Shown here one piece after another: positions 32,464 to 44,653 of a stretch of 64,000 nucleotides of DNA. Under the pieces are notes generated by a model that was given only the letters and a program-made list of their open reading frames with translations, was not told the DNA's origin and made no database searches. This stretch comes from Pinus tabuliformis (lineage: Eukaryota; Streptophyta; Pinopsida; Pinales; Pinaceae). The number at the start of each line of letters is the position of its first letter. Position 1 is the stretch's first letter. Where the stretch lies: positions 1,672,775,172 through 1,672,839,171 of the forward strand of contig CM062816.1 in assembly GCA_031772625.1 (NCBI GenBank), given 5' to 3'. The position numbers and the translations under genes were made by a program.

Positions 32464-33828
32464 ATATTATTTGCAATTAAAGTTTGATTTGGATTGATCA
32501 TGAAGATAATGCCCAGTTTCATAGTAATACTATAAGTGAAGGAATTTGGCAGTTTTTGACGTGTATGCCAATTATTTGATGACACATCTAAAACTTTGCT
32601 TTTGGTGTGCAGTTCAATTATATCAATAACTTGGAACTTGGATGCCAAGCACATGAAGATGCAGTAGGGTCTCAAATACATGTTTCAAAATAGAAGTTTA
32701 GTAATGTTATGTAGTTGTTGCACTTAGAATTCATTGTTTCTGTAGAGTATCAAAAATTTCGAGGCTCGTTCTGTTCTAGCTTGCCTAACCAAATCCTTAT
32801 TTGGGCCATAGAGAATACTCTATTTGAAAATGGTATGTTTGATCTGCACCAGATTATTGTTACTACTACTAGTGTGGGAATGTAGCTTTGACTTTATGTT
32901 TCAACGAAAATATGGTATGTATGATGTAGTTGTTCAAAAGGTTTTAGTGGTTTATAATTACAATCTTTATGTAGAATTTTAACATGTAACCATTTTCAAT
33001 GCAGGAAAGGGATGTAAAATTCTTCACAAAAACAGAGGAGAATAATCACAGGGATTTCACTAAGCAGACAATACATTAACACAACCTTTGACAAAGGAGG
33101 TTAGAAAAAGGGGTCAAAACCTAAGCCAATATATTGAATTGTATTAAAGGGTGGCCGGAGACTCTTAATCTTAAACGCAAATATAGGTATTCGTAGGTGC
33201 ACTTTAAGATTGGGCAGCAGAAATATAAACAGACTAAAAATTCCAAAATATTTCCAAATCTGTGCTTATCTTTTCCACAGTTCTCTTCCTTCAGTGAAAC
33301 CCTAGAACTACTTGAAAATCCACGCTTAGTTTTTCACAGTTCTCTACTTTTCTCCTCAGTGAAACTTTTGCTGCAAATTCGATTCCGCTTTGAAGAACAA
33401 GATGATGTGTTCAATTAGTAGTGTTTTGCAGTTCACAACTCATTATTGGCTAGAACAATCATCTTCACTCTATTTTACAAGTTATTGATCCTATGAGAAG
33501 CCATACAGCTTGTTAGTTAGCCCAGAGTACAAGTCCATCCACCTCTGGCAGGACATGTCACCCTTTCTTTGGTGTCTGCGGCTCTGTTTCTGGTTTTAGT
33601 TATTTCACATCAGTCTTGCAAGTCTAATTGCCAGGAGGGTTTTTAACATGAGCACTAGAATTACTGTGGGCCATAATTTTGATATTTATTTGGGTTGGTC
33701 TTTATCAAGTTAACAGTATCAATCTTACTGAAGAAATTGCCAGAAAATGATTTTTTTCCTACTGGGATATTTCTTTCTTTAAAAGGTTTCCATTCATTGT
33801 TGGACTGAGATGCATTATCATTTTAGTT
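32464..33828. other. Unassigned, no gene seen
   Basis: This flanks the split LTR on its outer side. It is AT-rich, with ORFs no longer than about 75 codons and no recognisable domain. A 73-codon plus frame at 33197-33418 has no motif. Confidence 0.4.
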
Positions 33829-34293
33829 TCAAGACTCCCCACTTTATCCAATACTGGGGTAATGGTATATGTATGTGCTTTTCCGAAACTTAACTCTTCA
33901 TCTTGCCTGGTAATGTTGGTTGAAATCCCAAGGGTAGAAAAAGTTTTTGAATATATTCTGAAGTCATTCGCATAGTTCCCGATTTTGATTTCTGTAGTCT
34001 GAATAATTCTTTTTTCATATGTTGCATCCACTTCCTCTTGGATATCATTCAAAGTGGAAATTAGTTTCGAGACTCCCCACTTTATCCAATCTTGGGGTAA
34101 TAGTATATGTATGTGCTTTGCCCAAACTTAACTCTTCATCTTCCCTGGTAATGTTGGTTGAAATTCCAAGGCTAGAAAAAGTTTTCGAATATATTTTGAA
34201 GTCATTCTCTTGGTCTTGATTTTCATTTCTGTAGTCTGAAACTCTTTTTTCATATGTTGCATCCACTTCGTCATATCATTGAAAGTGGAAATA
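33829..34293 (-). pseudogene. Tandemly duplicated coding-like segment, unknown protein
   Basis: Two copies of about 235 bp (33829-34063 and 34064-34293) read on the minus strand. Both contain DATYEKR, then NDFKIYSKTFSSLGISTNIT (or its near copy), DEELS, GKAHTYTITP and LDKVGSLET. In the right copy the frame extends upstream to SEASSLAAFESSISTFNDM, with a shift at the join. The shared protein reading, with changes between the copies, suggests a once-coding exon that was duplicated. I do not recognise the family. It is not a known retroelement domain. Confidence 0.42.
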
Positions 34294-34461
34294 GAACTTT
34301 CAAAAGCAGCCAAAGAAGATGCTTCTGAAGAAAAGTTTCCAGAATCTGTGATTTGGCATGAAACTCTATGGGCACAGTTCCACCCCTTTCAGAAATGTCT
34401 CTTGGTTAAGAAGTTGAATAATCATCTCTGCTTTCCTTTGGATATTCTACCCCCAATCGAA

Positions 34462-34945
34462 CCTGCAGGAAAAATGAAGAAAATATTGATGAGGCAAAGG
34501 AATCAGAAGCCCTAAGATGACAAGAAACATTATGACAATCTTTGTACCAATTAGAGGCCAATCAATCAGCATGCCTTCGTACTCTTAATTCCTTCAGAAT
34601 GATAAACTTACATATATTTACTCTTCATGCTGCTACTCTGCCCTCACTCATGCAAGCAGAGAAATTTTGGTATTGTTGGAATTTGACCTTCCTTGATTTC
34701 TAAGATTGTTCGCTGAATGTTTTTTCCCTAATATTTTTGCAGAAAAGCATGGAGCATCTGTGAGCATACCTGAAAGAATGCATGGAGATCTTATTTGGAA
34801 CAACTTTTCCTTTTGGTAATTCATCCCCTTGAACAATTTCATCTGTCTGTACTCTGATACGCTGTTTATGGACATGATTTTGCCCACTGCTGTAGAAAAG
34901 CTCTTTTCCCGTGGGAAGATCATTGTTAACTTTCGCTCTGAGCAC
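34462..34945 (-). pseudogene. Candidate host-gene remnant with an intron
   Basis: Minus 34945-34770 reads RAKVNNDLPTGKELFYSSGQ, NHVHKQRIRVQTDEIVQGDE, LPKGKVVPNKISMHSF. It ends at CAG|GTATGC, a plant-like donor with the GT at 34769-34768. After 307 bases a pyrimidine-rich TTTTTCCTGCAG acceptor precedes an exon at 34462. That exon continues RKAEMIIQLLNQETFLKGVE with an early TAG, and other frames carry the SSLAAFESS segment into the duplicated block below 34293. The layout looks like a decayed multi-exon gene rather than a transposon. Family unknown; the splice sites are predicted by eye. Confidence 0.35.
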
Positions 34946-35267
34946 TGAGACCGTTTTTAGCGAGTACTGGAAGTCTTAGACTGTACAGTGCAGCAAGGAT
35001 TTACTGTTGTGGTCATCTAAAATTGGAACGGGATTGTGCTTTTACACCAGTGTACAAAAGGGATTAGGAGTCTTTTCAAGGCAGCTTTGCATGGAGGATT
35101 ATTTTGAAAGCAAATGCAAGTCAACCCAAACAGTGTAGTTGCTACTGCAATTTTATGTTTAACTAATCAGATAATGTATGATCATAGGTATGTTCATAGG
35201 TATGTTGAGGTGATTGCATAAAATGCAAGATGCAAATTCATTTTTTTTTGACTATTTGAGTACATCT

Positions 35268-36884
35268 CAATGTTACATTTATCATCGTTATCAGCAATTT
35301 ATCGCTGGGGTCCAAAATTTTAATTATCGGTAATATCGGGGAAATTATCAGGAAACTTAAAAAAATAACTTCAACATCAACTTAAGCAACATCAACATCA
35401 AATAAACACATTCACATAAATACGAAGATAAAACTACTATATAAAATGTCAAGTGGTACATCAATCATTGATACTAGATAGTCCTAGTAGATACTGAAAT
35501 ATGACATTGTTTCAAATTTGTATTCTTTTAAAGCAGTTAGCGAACATCAACATCAAACAATTAACAAACACATTGTCATGCAAATATGAAAATAAAATTA
35601 TAGAACTACAATATAAAATGTATAAGATGTAGATAGTAAGATACTACTATTAGACACTGAAGTCTGAAATATGATGTTTGTCATTTTGTTTTGAGTCCTT
35701 AGTCAAGAGTTCTGAGCTTTGACAAGATAATAGTTAAAGCTTAAAAATTAATACAAAATCACTTTAAAACAAAAATAAATGTATCTCATGAGACGATCAT
35801 CATGAGACATCTAGATTCTAGATACTATAAGTCTGTAACGATAATCCGCTAAGCTTGTGGTTCCCTCTTTCTCGTAGTATCACGAATTGAGTTCTTTGCA
35901 ATAAGAACAATGTTTGGGGTAGTTGTACAACAAATATGCACATCATGCCCTGAGATTTTAATTTTTGGCAAGGTGGTATTTCAAGCGGGTGATTCCACCA
36001 AACATTTCCATTCCACAGAGCTTGCACCTTAGCTTTTCTCTATTATAATCCTCACATGACTCACCATACTCCCACATTTGGTTCAATGCCTTGCCATTTT
36101 TTAGAGCTCTGATTAAAATTTCAGGTTTTGGACCTACCACACAAAACAAATGTGGAAATTCAAAAGAGGATAAGAAGAGGTAGACTCTAAATTGATAGTG
36201 TACACTAATCTTGGAAAACAGAGAAAAGGAAGACAATATTTTACACACCTAGAAATAATAAATATGGATATGGTATACTAGAGTAAATACCACTCGAAAA
36301 ATGCTCATCTGATGGCAAATAAAACTATGGATTTCCCGTTGTTTGCTTGATGAAAAATAATCACAATGCCCGGCCCTTCAGATCTCAACCCTAACTACAT
36401 AAGTATTAAATCCTCTAATCAAAGAGAGAAAAAAGAGGTATAAATGAACATTGCATATACTAGATCTTGAAAAACAAAGAAAATGAAGGATATATATATT
36501 TTTTACATACCTAGAAATGTGGAAATAGTATATTGGAGTAGATATCTACTCCACAAATACTCAGCTAATGGCAACAAATCTATGGAAATCCCTTTACTCA
36601 CTGCTTATAATCATGTCACAAAATTGTTATACCTCTCAGACCTCAATCCCAACAAGCGAAAAACCAAAATGATCGAAAAAACCAAACCTTGACACTTGAA
36701 AACGAATTTCGGAACAACAGGCGATAAATTGGTTTGACTCGTTATAATTTCTGGAAATTATCGCTATAATAATTTAGATTTTGCCAGATTATTGCGATAA
36801 ACACCGTTGTGATAATATCGACACAGGTGATTTTGATAATAATATCGCAATAATTTTTATGTTATCACGATACATGCAACACTG
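35268..36884 (-). mobile_element. hAT element with BED zinc-finger remnant
   Basis: Its ends are CAATGTTACATTTATC and, inverted from the right, CAGTGTTGCATGTATC. Flanks are GTACATCT and ATACATCC, an 8-bp duplication with two transitions. It shares TATCRGGAAA-rich ends and AACATCAACATCAA blocks with the element at 21313-22082. About 1.6 kb, mostly non-coding, with one transposase fragment. It has lost nearly all of the transposase. Confidence 0.78.
35840..36110 (-). pseudogene. hAT transposase BED zinc finger fragment
   Basis: The minus-strand frame reads ALKNGKALNQMWEYGESCED, then LRCKLCGMEMFGGITRLKYH and LAK. A one-base shift follows, into ISGHDVHICCTTTPNIV. Cys-x2-Cys and the later His/Cys residues match the BED finger at the N-terminus of plant hAT transposases, which binds the element ends. 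The frame stops near 35850. The catalytic and dimerisation domains are absent. Confidence 0.75.
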
Positions 36885-37123
36885 ATACATCCCATTCTAG
36901 TATACTTGAACTTCTTTAGATAATCAGAAGTGTTGTTGGTCTTGTTGCCACAAAATCTAGCAGGTCTTGTGAGGGAGCTCACAAGACAAAATCTAGACCA
37001 AATGGCAACACTATGAGGTGTGGCCCACTGTCATCACAACCACTACCTATTGCTCTTTAGTGGATTTTCACCACAAGGGAGGCTTCCCTAAGTAGGTGAC
37101 CTAATGGATAAATCAAGTCTAAC

Positions 37124-38015
37124 TGTTAATTTTAGCCAACAATGGTATATTTTATGCTTTAGAGCAATTTTACTTCAATTTCTCTATTAGCCCAGTATCA
37201 ATATTCAGATTAGCAATCACATCAACATGATAGTAAAATGCAGGTAGAACATAAACATAAACAATAGAAGACAAGGCAAGACAAGGGGACACAAGATGTG
37301 GCACCAACCAGGGACAAACTCCAATGTGGGGAAACCCTTGATCAAATCTTCTTTTAGTTTTGAATAGTTCAACAAAGAGAGTGCAATTTACAAATCTGAT
37401 AATTTATAACAGCGACAAAAGAGCTCTAACTAGAAAAGTCAATGCTGATCAATAGGGCAGATTTGACCCTTAGCAAGTTGATCAACTTCGGTCTCCAAAC
37501 AAGTTAAAACAACCCTCAAAACAATCCAATTCAGCGTAGTCAAAGTCTGGTCAAACAACCCACCTGTTAGCCCTAGCTGCAGTCAACGCTGGGCCAAACT
37601 GTCCAGAAATTTGATCTCCTGAAATTTCGGCCTCTTGAAATTTCGCTCTCGCTCTCCTACAATTTCGGATGCGTGGAGAGAGAGGACCAGAAATCCGTAC
37701 CCAATCAATGAGGAGAGAGAGAGATAAGTGTGAAGAGGAGTATGTCCAAATGAGGCTAAGTCACCTTCTATTTAAATGCAACGTTGAGGATGAATAGACG
37801 TGACTGTTGGGTTTCTGAGCTTACATAAGTTTGTTGGTTGACCTTGATAATTTGACCATAATCAAAATAAATTCATAACTTCATTTGTACATATCAAAAT
37901 CAGATGATCTTTATATCAATCCCACACCTCTCAGAGAAAGGAATCCAAGAAAAATATTAACTGTGATAAATAAGATGACCCATGTGGAGTTTGGCCCTAT
38001 TTGCTAATTTTAACA
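37124..38015 (-). repeat. Copia 3' LTR of the second element (892 bp)
   Basis: It pairs with 42298-43173. GAGAGGGAG lies next to it on the minus strand as a purine tract. A 50-bp repeat array follows at 38123-38275, as in the first copy. Confidence 0.9.
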
Positions 38016-38639
38016 CTCCCTCTCAACTAAGGAGAACTCCATCTGCTAATCCATCTGCCAATCTGTACTATCTCTGCCATCAATGCATTGCTCTGCTGAA
38101 CTATGAAGAATAAGAAGTGATCGAGAATGTATCATACCATTCTCTACTGACCCGAGGTTGGTCCCAATTAAAGGAGAGTGTGCCATACCACTCTTACTGA
38201 CCCGAAGTTAGTTCCAATCAAAAGAGAGTGTTTCATATCACTTTTACTGACTCGAAGTCAGTTCCAATTGATCCCAGATCAATATCAGTCATCTTAACAT
38301 AGGGAGTATAGTACACGATGCCTCCATGTATTACTATGGTCCCTATCGTCATTTCCCTACTCATTGGCTAGATGAGAGGTACTTCCCATGAGTCCCAAAC
38401 TACATGGGTGGGATGTCTCAGCGGGAGAAGGATGAACCACTCATCTTGTCTACATGTCGCCAAGGGGTATCACAGGGGAACGCTGGATCACTCACCTTGT
38501 ACACAACAAACCACTAAGGGAAGGCTGAACCACTCATCCTATGGTATCTCATCGCTTCAAGAAGTACAAGTCCCCAAGAGCTCCTAAAGCTCAATGTCCA
38601 TCTCATATAGGACCCTCATAAGAGGGTCTCTCCACGACT

Positions 38640-40222
38640 CCAAGTTGTTCTCGGAAGGCCAAGAACTTGACCTTCCCCAAGGGCTTTGTCAGAATATCGG
38701 CGACTTGCTCATCAATCCCAATATGATCAAACCTTATTGCTCCTCGTTGTACCATATCCCAAATAAAGTGTACCTGATATCTATATGCTTGGAGCGATCA
38801 TGAAACACGAGATTCTCTGATAATCGGTGCCCACTCTGGTTGTCACAGAGGATCACGGTGGTATCCAACACATGTCCAAACAACTCATAGAAGAGCTTCC
38901 TCAACCAGACAACTCCATAAGAGGCCATACTAGTAGCTATGTATTCGGCCTCGGCGGTGCTCAAGGCAATCGATTTCTACTTCCTACTCATCCAGGATAT
39001 TGAAGCAGAACCCAAAGAAAAACAATGTCTAGAAGTGCTCTTGAGATCCATCACACTGCTAGCCCAATAAGCATCATAATAACCATGTTTAGTTGTTTCA
39101 ATCCATACAGAGCTTTCTTTAACCTACATACATGAGATTCTCGATCATGAACCTCAAAACCCTCGCGTTGTTCCACATAGACTTTCTCTTTGATTGAACC
39201 ATACAAGAAAGCGGTCGTGACATGCATCTGATGTAGATTCCATCCTTGCGAGACAGTAAGGGCTATGATCAAGCAGAGGTGGTGTATCAGGGAATAGGTG
39301 CAAATATCTCATCGTAATCTACACCTTCCTTTTTAGAGAAGCCTCAAGCAACAAAGTGAGCCTTGAACTTTTCTGCACTTATTCATTTATGCTGTTCATA
39401 GATATATACATGAGAGAGTGATTGTTGAGTTTCATCTCCCGATGAATCTCCATTTTCTCTTATTATTTATTTACACTATTTACAATTGTTCACCCAATCC
39501 TTATGATTTAGGTGTCAACAACTTCCATCAGCTCCATGCTTGATTTTGTAGAACCACTTAGAGGTGACAATCGATTTGTCCTCGGGTCTGGGGACCACAT
39601 CTCAGAATTCATTCTTAATAATTGACTCGTATTCTTCATTCTAGCATCCTTCCATACTTGATGCTTTATGACTTCTTCGAATGATGAAGGCTCATTTTGA
39701 ATGATAGTGCTCATGGCAGTCAAATATCCTTGATACTTGTTCGGCTTCTTGCTTTCATATAAAGTACCCCTTGGTGCAATGTGTCTATCGGCATCTTCAA
39801 GAGTCTCCCTAAGCCATGAGGGTCTCCTTTTGGAGGAAGAGGGCTCATGAGGAGGAGGATCAATAGGATCCCATAGGTTCATCAACATCAGGCATCGTTT
39901 CGTCTTTTTGTGCACCCCGATTTCCGGTGTCAGCTTCTTTATCTTTCCTTAGGATAAGAAGGTTGTTGATCTTCATAAGGGCCATATCTTCGTCGAAGGT
40001 GACATCATGGCTTATCTCAACGTCCTTTTGACCAACCACATAAATTCTATATCCCTTATAATTTTCATTATAGCCCACAAAAATTCCTTTCTTCCCAGAT
40101 GCACCTAATTTGCTTCTTTTCTCTTTTGGCACATGAAAATATATGAGACTTCCAAAAATTATAAAATGAGAGACATCGAGTTTCTTACCAATGAACATTT
40201 CTTCGGGAGCCTTGGAGTCCAA
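38640..40222 (-). pseudogene. Copia integrase C-terminus, RT (core deleted) and RNase H
   Basis: Minus 40222-39860 gives the integrase C-terminus (KRSKLGASGKKGIFVGY). 39915-39508 gives the start of RT with a frame change. A 140-bp non-family insert lies at 39381-39520. RT resumes at 39272 with ALTVSQGWNLHQMHVTTAF and LYGLKQ. It then breaks near 39090, joining directly to the RNase H region (ASSVMDLKSTS; 38964-38734 STAEAEYIATSMASYGVVWL, CDNQSG). Compared with the first copy about 600 bp are missing, including YLDD. RNase H keeps the AEAEY motif. Confidence 0.85.
39381..39520. mobile_element. 140-bp insertion in the copia RT region
   Basis: The first copia copy runs without a gap across this point. 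The insert runs ATTCATTTATG...GGTGTCAACA and is flanked by ACTT on both sides. Inverted, it starts TGTTGACACC, like an LTR start. It resembles a short piece of the LTR at 19144. A truncated LTR or small MITE is possible. Confidence 0.45.
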
Positions 40223-40237
40223 TGCTTGATGAGGGCA

Positions 40238-41225
40238 TCAATTTTGAACATACACGGTGGTATTTGCAGCTTCAGCCCATAGGAACTTCAGAAGACCTTG
40301 ATCATGAAGCATGGCACAAACTGCTTCTACAATAGAGCGATTCTTCCTTTCAGCCACACCATTTTGCTCAGGAGTGTATGGCATTGTAGTCTCCCTCTTA
40401 ATGTCAACTTCTATGCAATGATCTTCAAATTCATTGGATTCGTACTCGGTCCCATTATCAATCCTCAATGTCTTGATTTTTTTTTTTTTCGGATTGGTTT
40501 TCGATCAAGGCTTTGTAGTGTCGGAACCAGGTGAACACTTCATCCTTCTTCAAGAAGTAGATCCAGGTCTTGCGAGAATAATCATCCGTAAAGGTGAGAT
40601 AATATAATTATCCTCCCAAAGAGCTTACGGGCATCATATCAGATATGTCAGAGTGGATCAATTGCAATATATCTGTGGTCTTGCTATTACTTGAGGGGAA
40701 TGGTCCCCTTGTAAGTTTTCCTTCGGCACATCTCAGACATACACCATCATGCCCTACTTTGAACTCGGGCATACCTGTCACCATCTGTCTCACATCGGGC
40801 AGGGCCTTATATTGAAGATGGGCAAACCTCCGGTGCCATAGTTTAGATTGTAGAGATGTGTCACAAGACATGGCTCCCAATGGACTTCCTCCAACTTGAT
40901 ACAAAGTGTCAACCCTGAACTCAAGAGTAAAAGCATCTTTAAAATTTCGTCTCCAAACACATACCTTTCCATCAATGAATGCCACCTTGAATCCTTTGAC
41001 CTCCATGGCTGAAATGGGCACCAGGTTCTTCTTGAGATCAGGGACATATAGTACTTCTTACAAATGAATAGTGTTACCTTGATTCAATTGAAGGGTAACA
41101 TTCCCTACTCCCATCATGAAATAGGTGGCATCGTCTCCAAAGATGATCTCCAAGTTTGTCTCATTTTCTATCAAATTAGAGAGGGCTTCCATGTATCCGG
41201 TGAAGTGCCTTGAGGCACCACTATC
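40238..41225 (-). pseudogene. Copia protease and integrase core (second element)
   Basis: Protease reads WLIDSGASRH with the Asp-Ser-Gly triad intact (41217-41225). LWHRRFAHLQYKALPDVR and CLRCAEGK form the integrase zinc region. The core has HSDISDMM, TFTDDYSRKTW and RIDNGTEYESNEF. Stops lie near 41059, at 40608-40610 and at 40238-40240, and a T-run near 40480-40490 shifts the frame. The catalytic Asp and Glu positions appear present. Confidence 0.85.
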
Positions 41226-41227
41226 AA

Positions 41228-42194
41228 TCAACCAATTTCCCGAAGTGTCCAGAGGAGAGGCAGTGTAGAGGACCGATATAGGATAATACTCTTTTTGCTT
41301 ATTGTTAACAACAATTTATTCTTCATGCCTGGAGTTCCTTGATTTCTTCGAGGGTTGAACATTTCTTTGATGTCCCACATTCCTTTTTCCTTTGCCATTG
41401 GACCTACCATACCTTTGATCATTTTTGTTAAAGTTTCCCCTGGAATGATTGTGATGATCATCATGCGATGTGTCCCTTCTATTTGGACACTCCCTTGTAT
41501 AGTGGCCAAACTTATTGCAAACAAAGCACTTGCCCTTCCTTCCTCCCTTAAATCCAGGCTTTCCATGGAAATGACTTTTAAACCCTGCATTATTTCTCCT
41601 TTGGGCATGAGTGGAGAATGCAGTGGGGTTGCTTCTATTAGAAGCATTTCTTGCTCCACCATTCTTGTTTCTTCTTGAATGCATCTCGACATCAATTCTT
41701 CAAACCATGGAATTCGATCATTGTTGAGGATGGTGGTTCTAAATGCATACCACTCAGGTAGGAGTCCTCCAAGGGTGGTGAGAGTAAGTTCCCTGTCATG
41801 AATGACTTCTCCAATCGAGAGTAGATCATTCTTGATCTCAGTAATCCTCAAGAAATAGGATTGAATATTCTCATCCTTGCTCTTCTTAATATCCTTCAAC
41901 TTATTTTTGAGAAATAGAATTTGATTAGCATTACTAACTTTGAACATGTCGACCAACCTGTCGTAGATCTCCTTGGAGGTCTTCAATTCGAAGATGTAGG
42001 CCACCAGATGCTTGTCAATGGAATCCCTGATAATCTTCTTGTTTTGACTTCAAACCTATTGTGCATTCGAAGGATGTTCAGGGATTTTACCCTGCACATA
42101 GTCCATCACTTCTTTTGCTTCCAAGGTCAAATTAAGAGACATCTTCCATCCATGATAGTCAGATTTATTATGGAGTTTGTCTTCAGCATGGAAG
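41228..42194 (-). pseudogene. Copia gag (second element)
   Basis: The N-terminus is near 42210-42060 (DYHGWKMSLNLTLEAKEVMD), with a stop. Then minus 42004-41620 carries the UBN2-type capsid (LKTSKEIYDRLVDMFKVSNA, LFLKNKLKDIKKSKDENIQS, LTTLGGLLPEWYAFRTTIL). In another frame the knuckle CFVCNKFGHYTREC lies at 41487-41528 with a basic Asn/Arg-rich tail. The capsid present here shows what the first copy has lost. One frame change separates capsid and knuckle. Confidence 0.85.
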
Positions 42195-42297
42195 TAGGAT
42201 GAGGAACCCATTGAACCTTTTGTCCTTGTCCAACTATCTTTGGTGATTACTCTTTCACTCTGGATTGGGCTTTGTCTTCACCTTAGCGCTGATACTA

Positions 42298-43173
42298 TGT
42301 TAATTTTAGGCAACAATGGTATGTTCTATGCTTTAGAGAAATTTTACTTCAATTCCTTTATTAGCCCAGTGTCAATATTCATATTAGTAATCACATCAAC
42401 ATGATAGTAAAATGCAGATAAAACATAAACATAAACAGTAGAAGACAAGCCAAGACAAGAGGACACAAGATGTGGCACTAGTCAGGGACAAACCCCAATG
42501 TGGGGAAACCCTTTATCAAATCTTCTTTTAGTCTTCAATAGTTCAACAGAGAGAGATAGTACAATTTACAAATATTATAATTTATAACAACAACAAAAGA
42601 GCCCTAACCAGAAAAGTCAACGCTGGTCGACAGGGAAGATTTGACCCTTAGCAAATCGGTCAACTTCAGTCAACTTCGGTCTCCAAATGACAAGATAAAA
42701 CAACCCTCAAAACAGTGAAATTCAGCCTAGTCAAAGTCTGGTCAAACAACCCACCTGCGGTTAGCTCTAGCTGCAGTCAACACTTGGTCAAACTATCCAG
42801 AAATTTGGTCTCTTGAAATTTCGGATGTGTGGAGAGAGAGAGACCCAGAAATCCGTACCCAATCAATGAGGAGAGAGAGAGAGAAGTGTGAAGATGAGTG
42901 TGTCCAAATGAGGCTAAGTCACCTTCTATTTATATGCAACGTTTAGGATGAATAGACGTGACTGTTGGGCTTCTGAGCCTACATAAGTTTGCTAGGCGAC
43001 CTTGACAATTTGACCGTAATCAAAATAAATTTGTAATTTCATTTGTACATGTCAAAATCAGATGATCTTTAGATCAATCTTACACCTCTCAAAGAGAGGA
43101 ATCCAAGAAAAATATGAGCTGTCATAAATAAGATGACCCATGTGGAGTTTGGCCCTAGTTGCTAATTTTAACA
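42298..43173 (-). repeat. Copia 5' LTR of the second element (876 bp)
   Basis: It pairs with 37124-38015. It contains GTCAA-type repeats and GAGAGAGA tracts near 42836-42890. Confidence 0.9.
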
Positions 43174-44653
43174 CTAAGGCTTGGAGGTGACAAGGATAGA
43201 CTTAGGATAGGTACCCAACTTAAGAACAAGACTCAACTATCTGAAACAAGGCAAAGCATACCCTCCAAAGGCCTATCTAGAGCACAATGTGACCTAGGGT
43301 TTATGAATATGCAAGGTTAATAGGCTTACCTAGGTACACAAGGCCAAGAAAATGCTTGAATAAATGGATATGATCAACTTCGAAAGAAACGAGCCTTCAA
43401 CAAGCCCCAAGTTGAACCTTGGGGCTAAATTAGGATTGACCTAGGGAAAAAATTTCCTAGGGCATATTGTGTCAGCCCTAAAATAGAAGAATTAGCCATG
43501 GGAAAGAGGTGATTTTGAGGCAATGTCTTACCAACCACATGTTGAATCCTCCCACAAGCCAACACATGCTCCCTAACTGAATTTTAACCCCAAACCTAGC
43601 CTAGCAGCGTTCCTTAAGATCATGGAAATCTAAAATAGAAGAGAAATTAAATTTGTGGATAATTAGTGGCGTGATCAACAACGTGGAAAAGACCAGTGCT
43701 TGACCTTGGGTGATGGAGTCTAAAGGGGAATCTACTTAGGAGAAAATTAAACCCTAGACGGAGTAAGGCAATATGAAAATCCTAGTTTCATACCCTAGCT
43801 ATCATTTTATGAGGGAACAAAGTTATTGAGGAAAGCTTGACATGAAGGATCACTCAAGGAATTGACACACAAAATATTTAAAGGGTAATGCACATAATGT
43901 CATTGCGAATATTTCATAGAAAAAATTTCAATAAAAACGTTACAATATACATTCCATGCAATAGCCATAAATATATTCAAATACATAGAATACTTACAAG
44001 AAAAATGCATGATTGAATCCTTTATTGTTCCAAAATGACATCTCCAAATCAAGAGAATATCTTCATAAGAAAAAAGTCCACAAAAGATCACCTCTCCACG
44101 AGATACAGGACAAATTTAAGCTAGGATGAAATCTCTAAGAAGGTCGGATTGATCCATAAATGATGATGAAAATGAAAATGTGACCTCTATTCATATGAGG
44201 CCTACATCAAGTAATTTTACTCTAATGAAGGCCCTACAACAAGATAAACTTGGGTTACAAGCCAAACCACTAGTTAAATGACAAATGGACCATAAATGAC
44301 CACACATGTGAACTGTAGCCTCTCATAATGTTGATGTCATGCCATTTTAGGGCTTCAAATTTCATGCAGAGTTGTGTTGAAGTGTGAACGAGTTTCAAAG
44401 TGCTTGGATCAACTAAAATTTGAGGAATTGCCCTCAAATCCAACTCAAATCCTTCTTTGGGGACCCAAGTGCAGCTGGCGCACCATCATTTGGTCTCCAT
44501 GGGTCTCTGATTGTCCAAATAAGGCCTCCTCTCTCCAATGTTAGGGTTTCTCTAGGTGTAAAAGGCCCTCCCTTGCCTCTTAGTGGGAGACTATCCCCAT
44601 CTAGGCTCTGAATCAAGTCTTGCCCATCAAGTTGATTCAAGGCCATCCTAGGG
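43174..44653. other. Unassigned, no gene seen
   Basis: No supported ORF. Frames up to about 70 codons (for example minus 44434-44646) lack motifs. It continues beyond the solo LTR at 46453, so the LTR was inserted into this sequence. Confidence 0.4.

Larger units (their letters stand above)
37124..43173 (-). mobile_element. Second Ty1/copia element of the same family, RT core deleted
   Basis: LTRs lie at 37124-38015 and 42298-43173 (TGTTAATTTTAG...TTTTAACA), flanked by CTAAC and CTAAG. It shares LTR blocks and all coding domains with 22515-28812 but differs by many substitutions and LTR indels. The PBS is degraded (TAGTATCAGCG on the minus strand). Its gag and protease are better preserved than in the first copy, but the RT catalytic region is missing and a 140-bp insert sits in pol. 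Confidence 0.93.
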
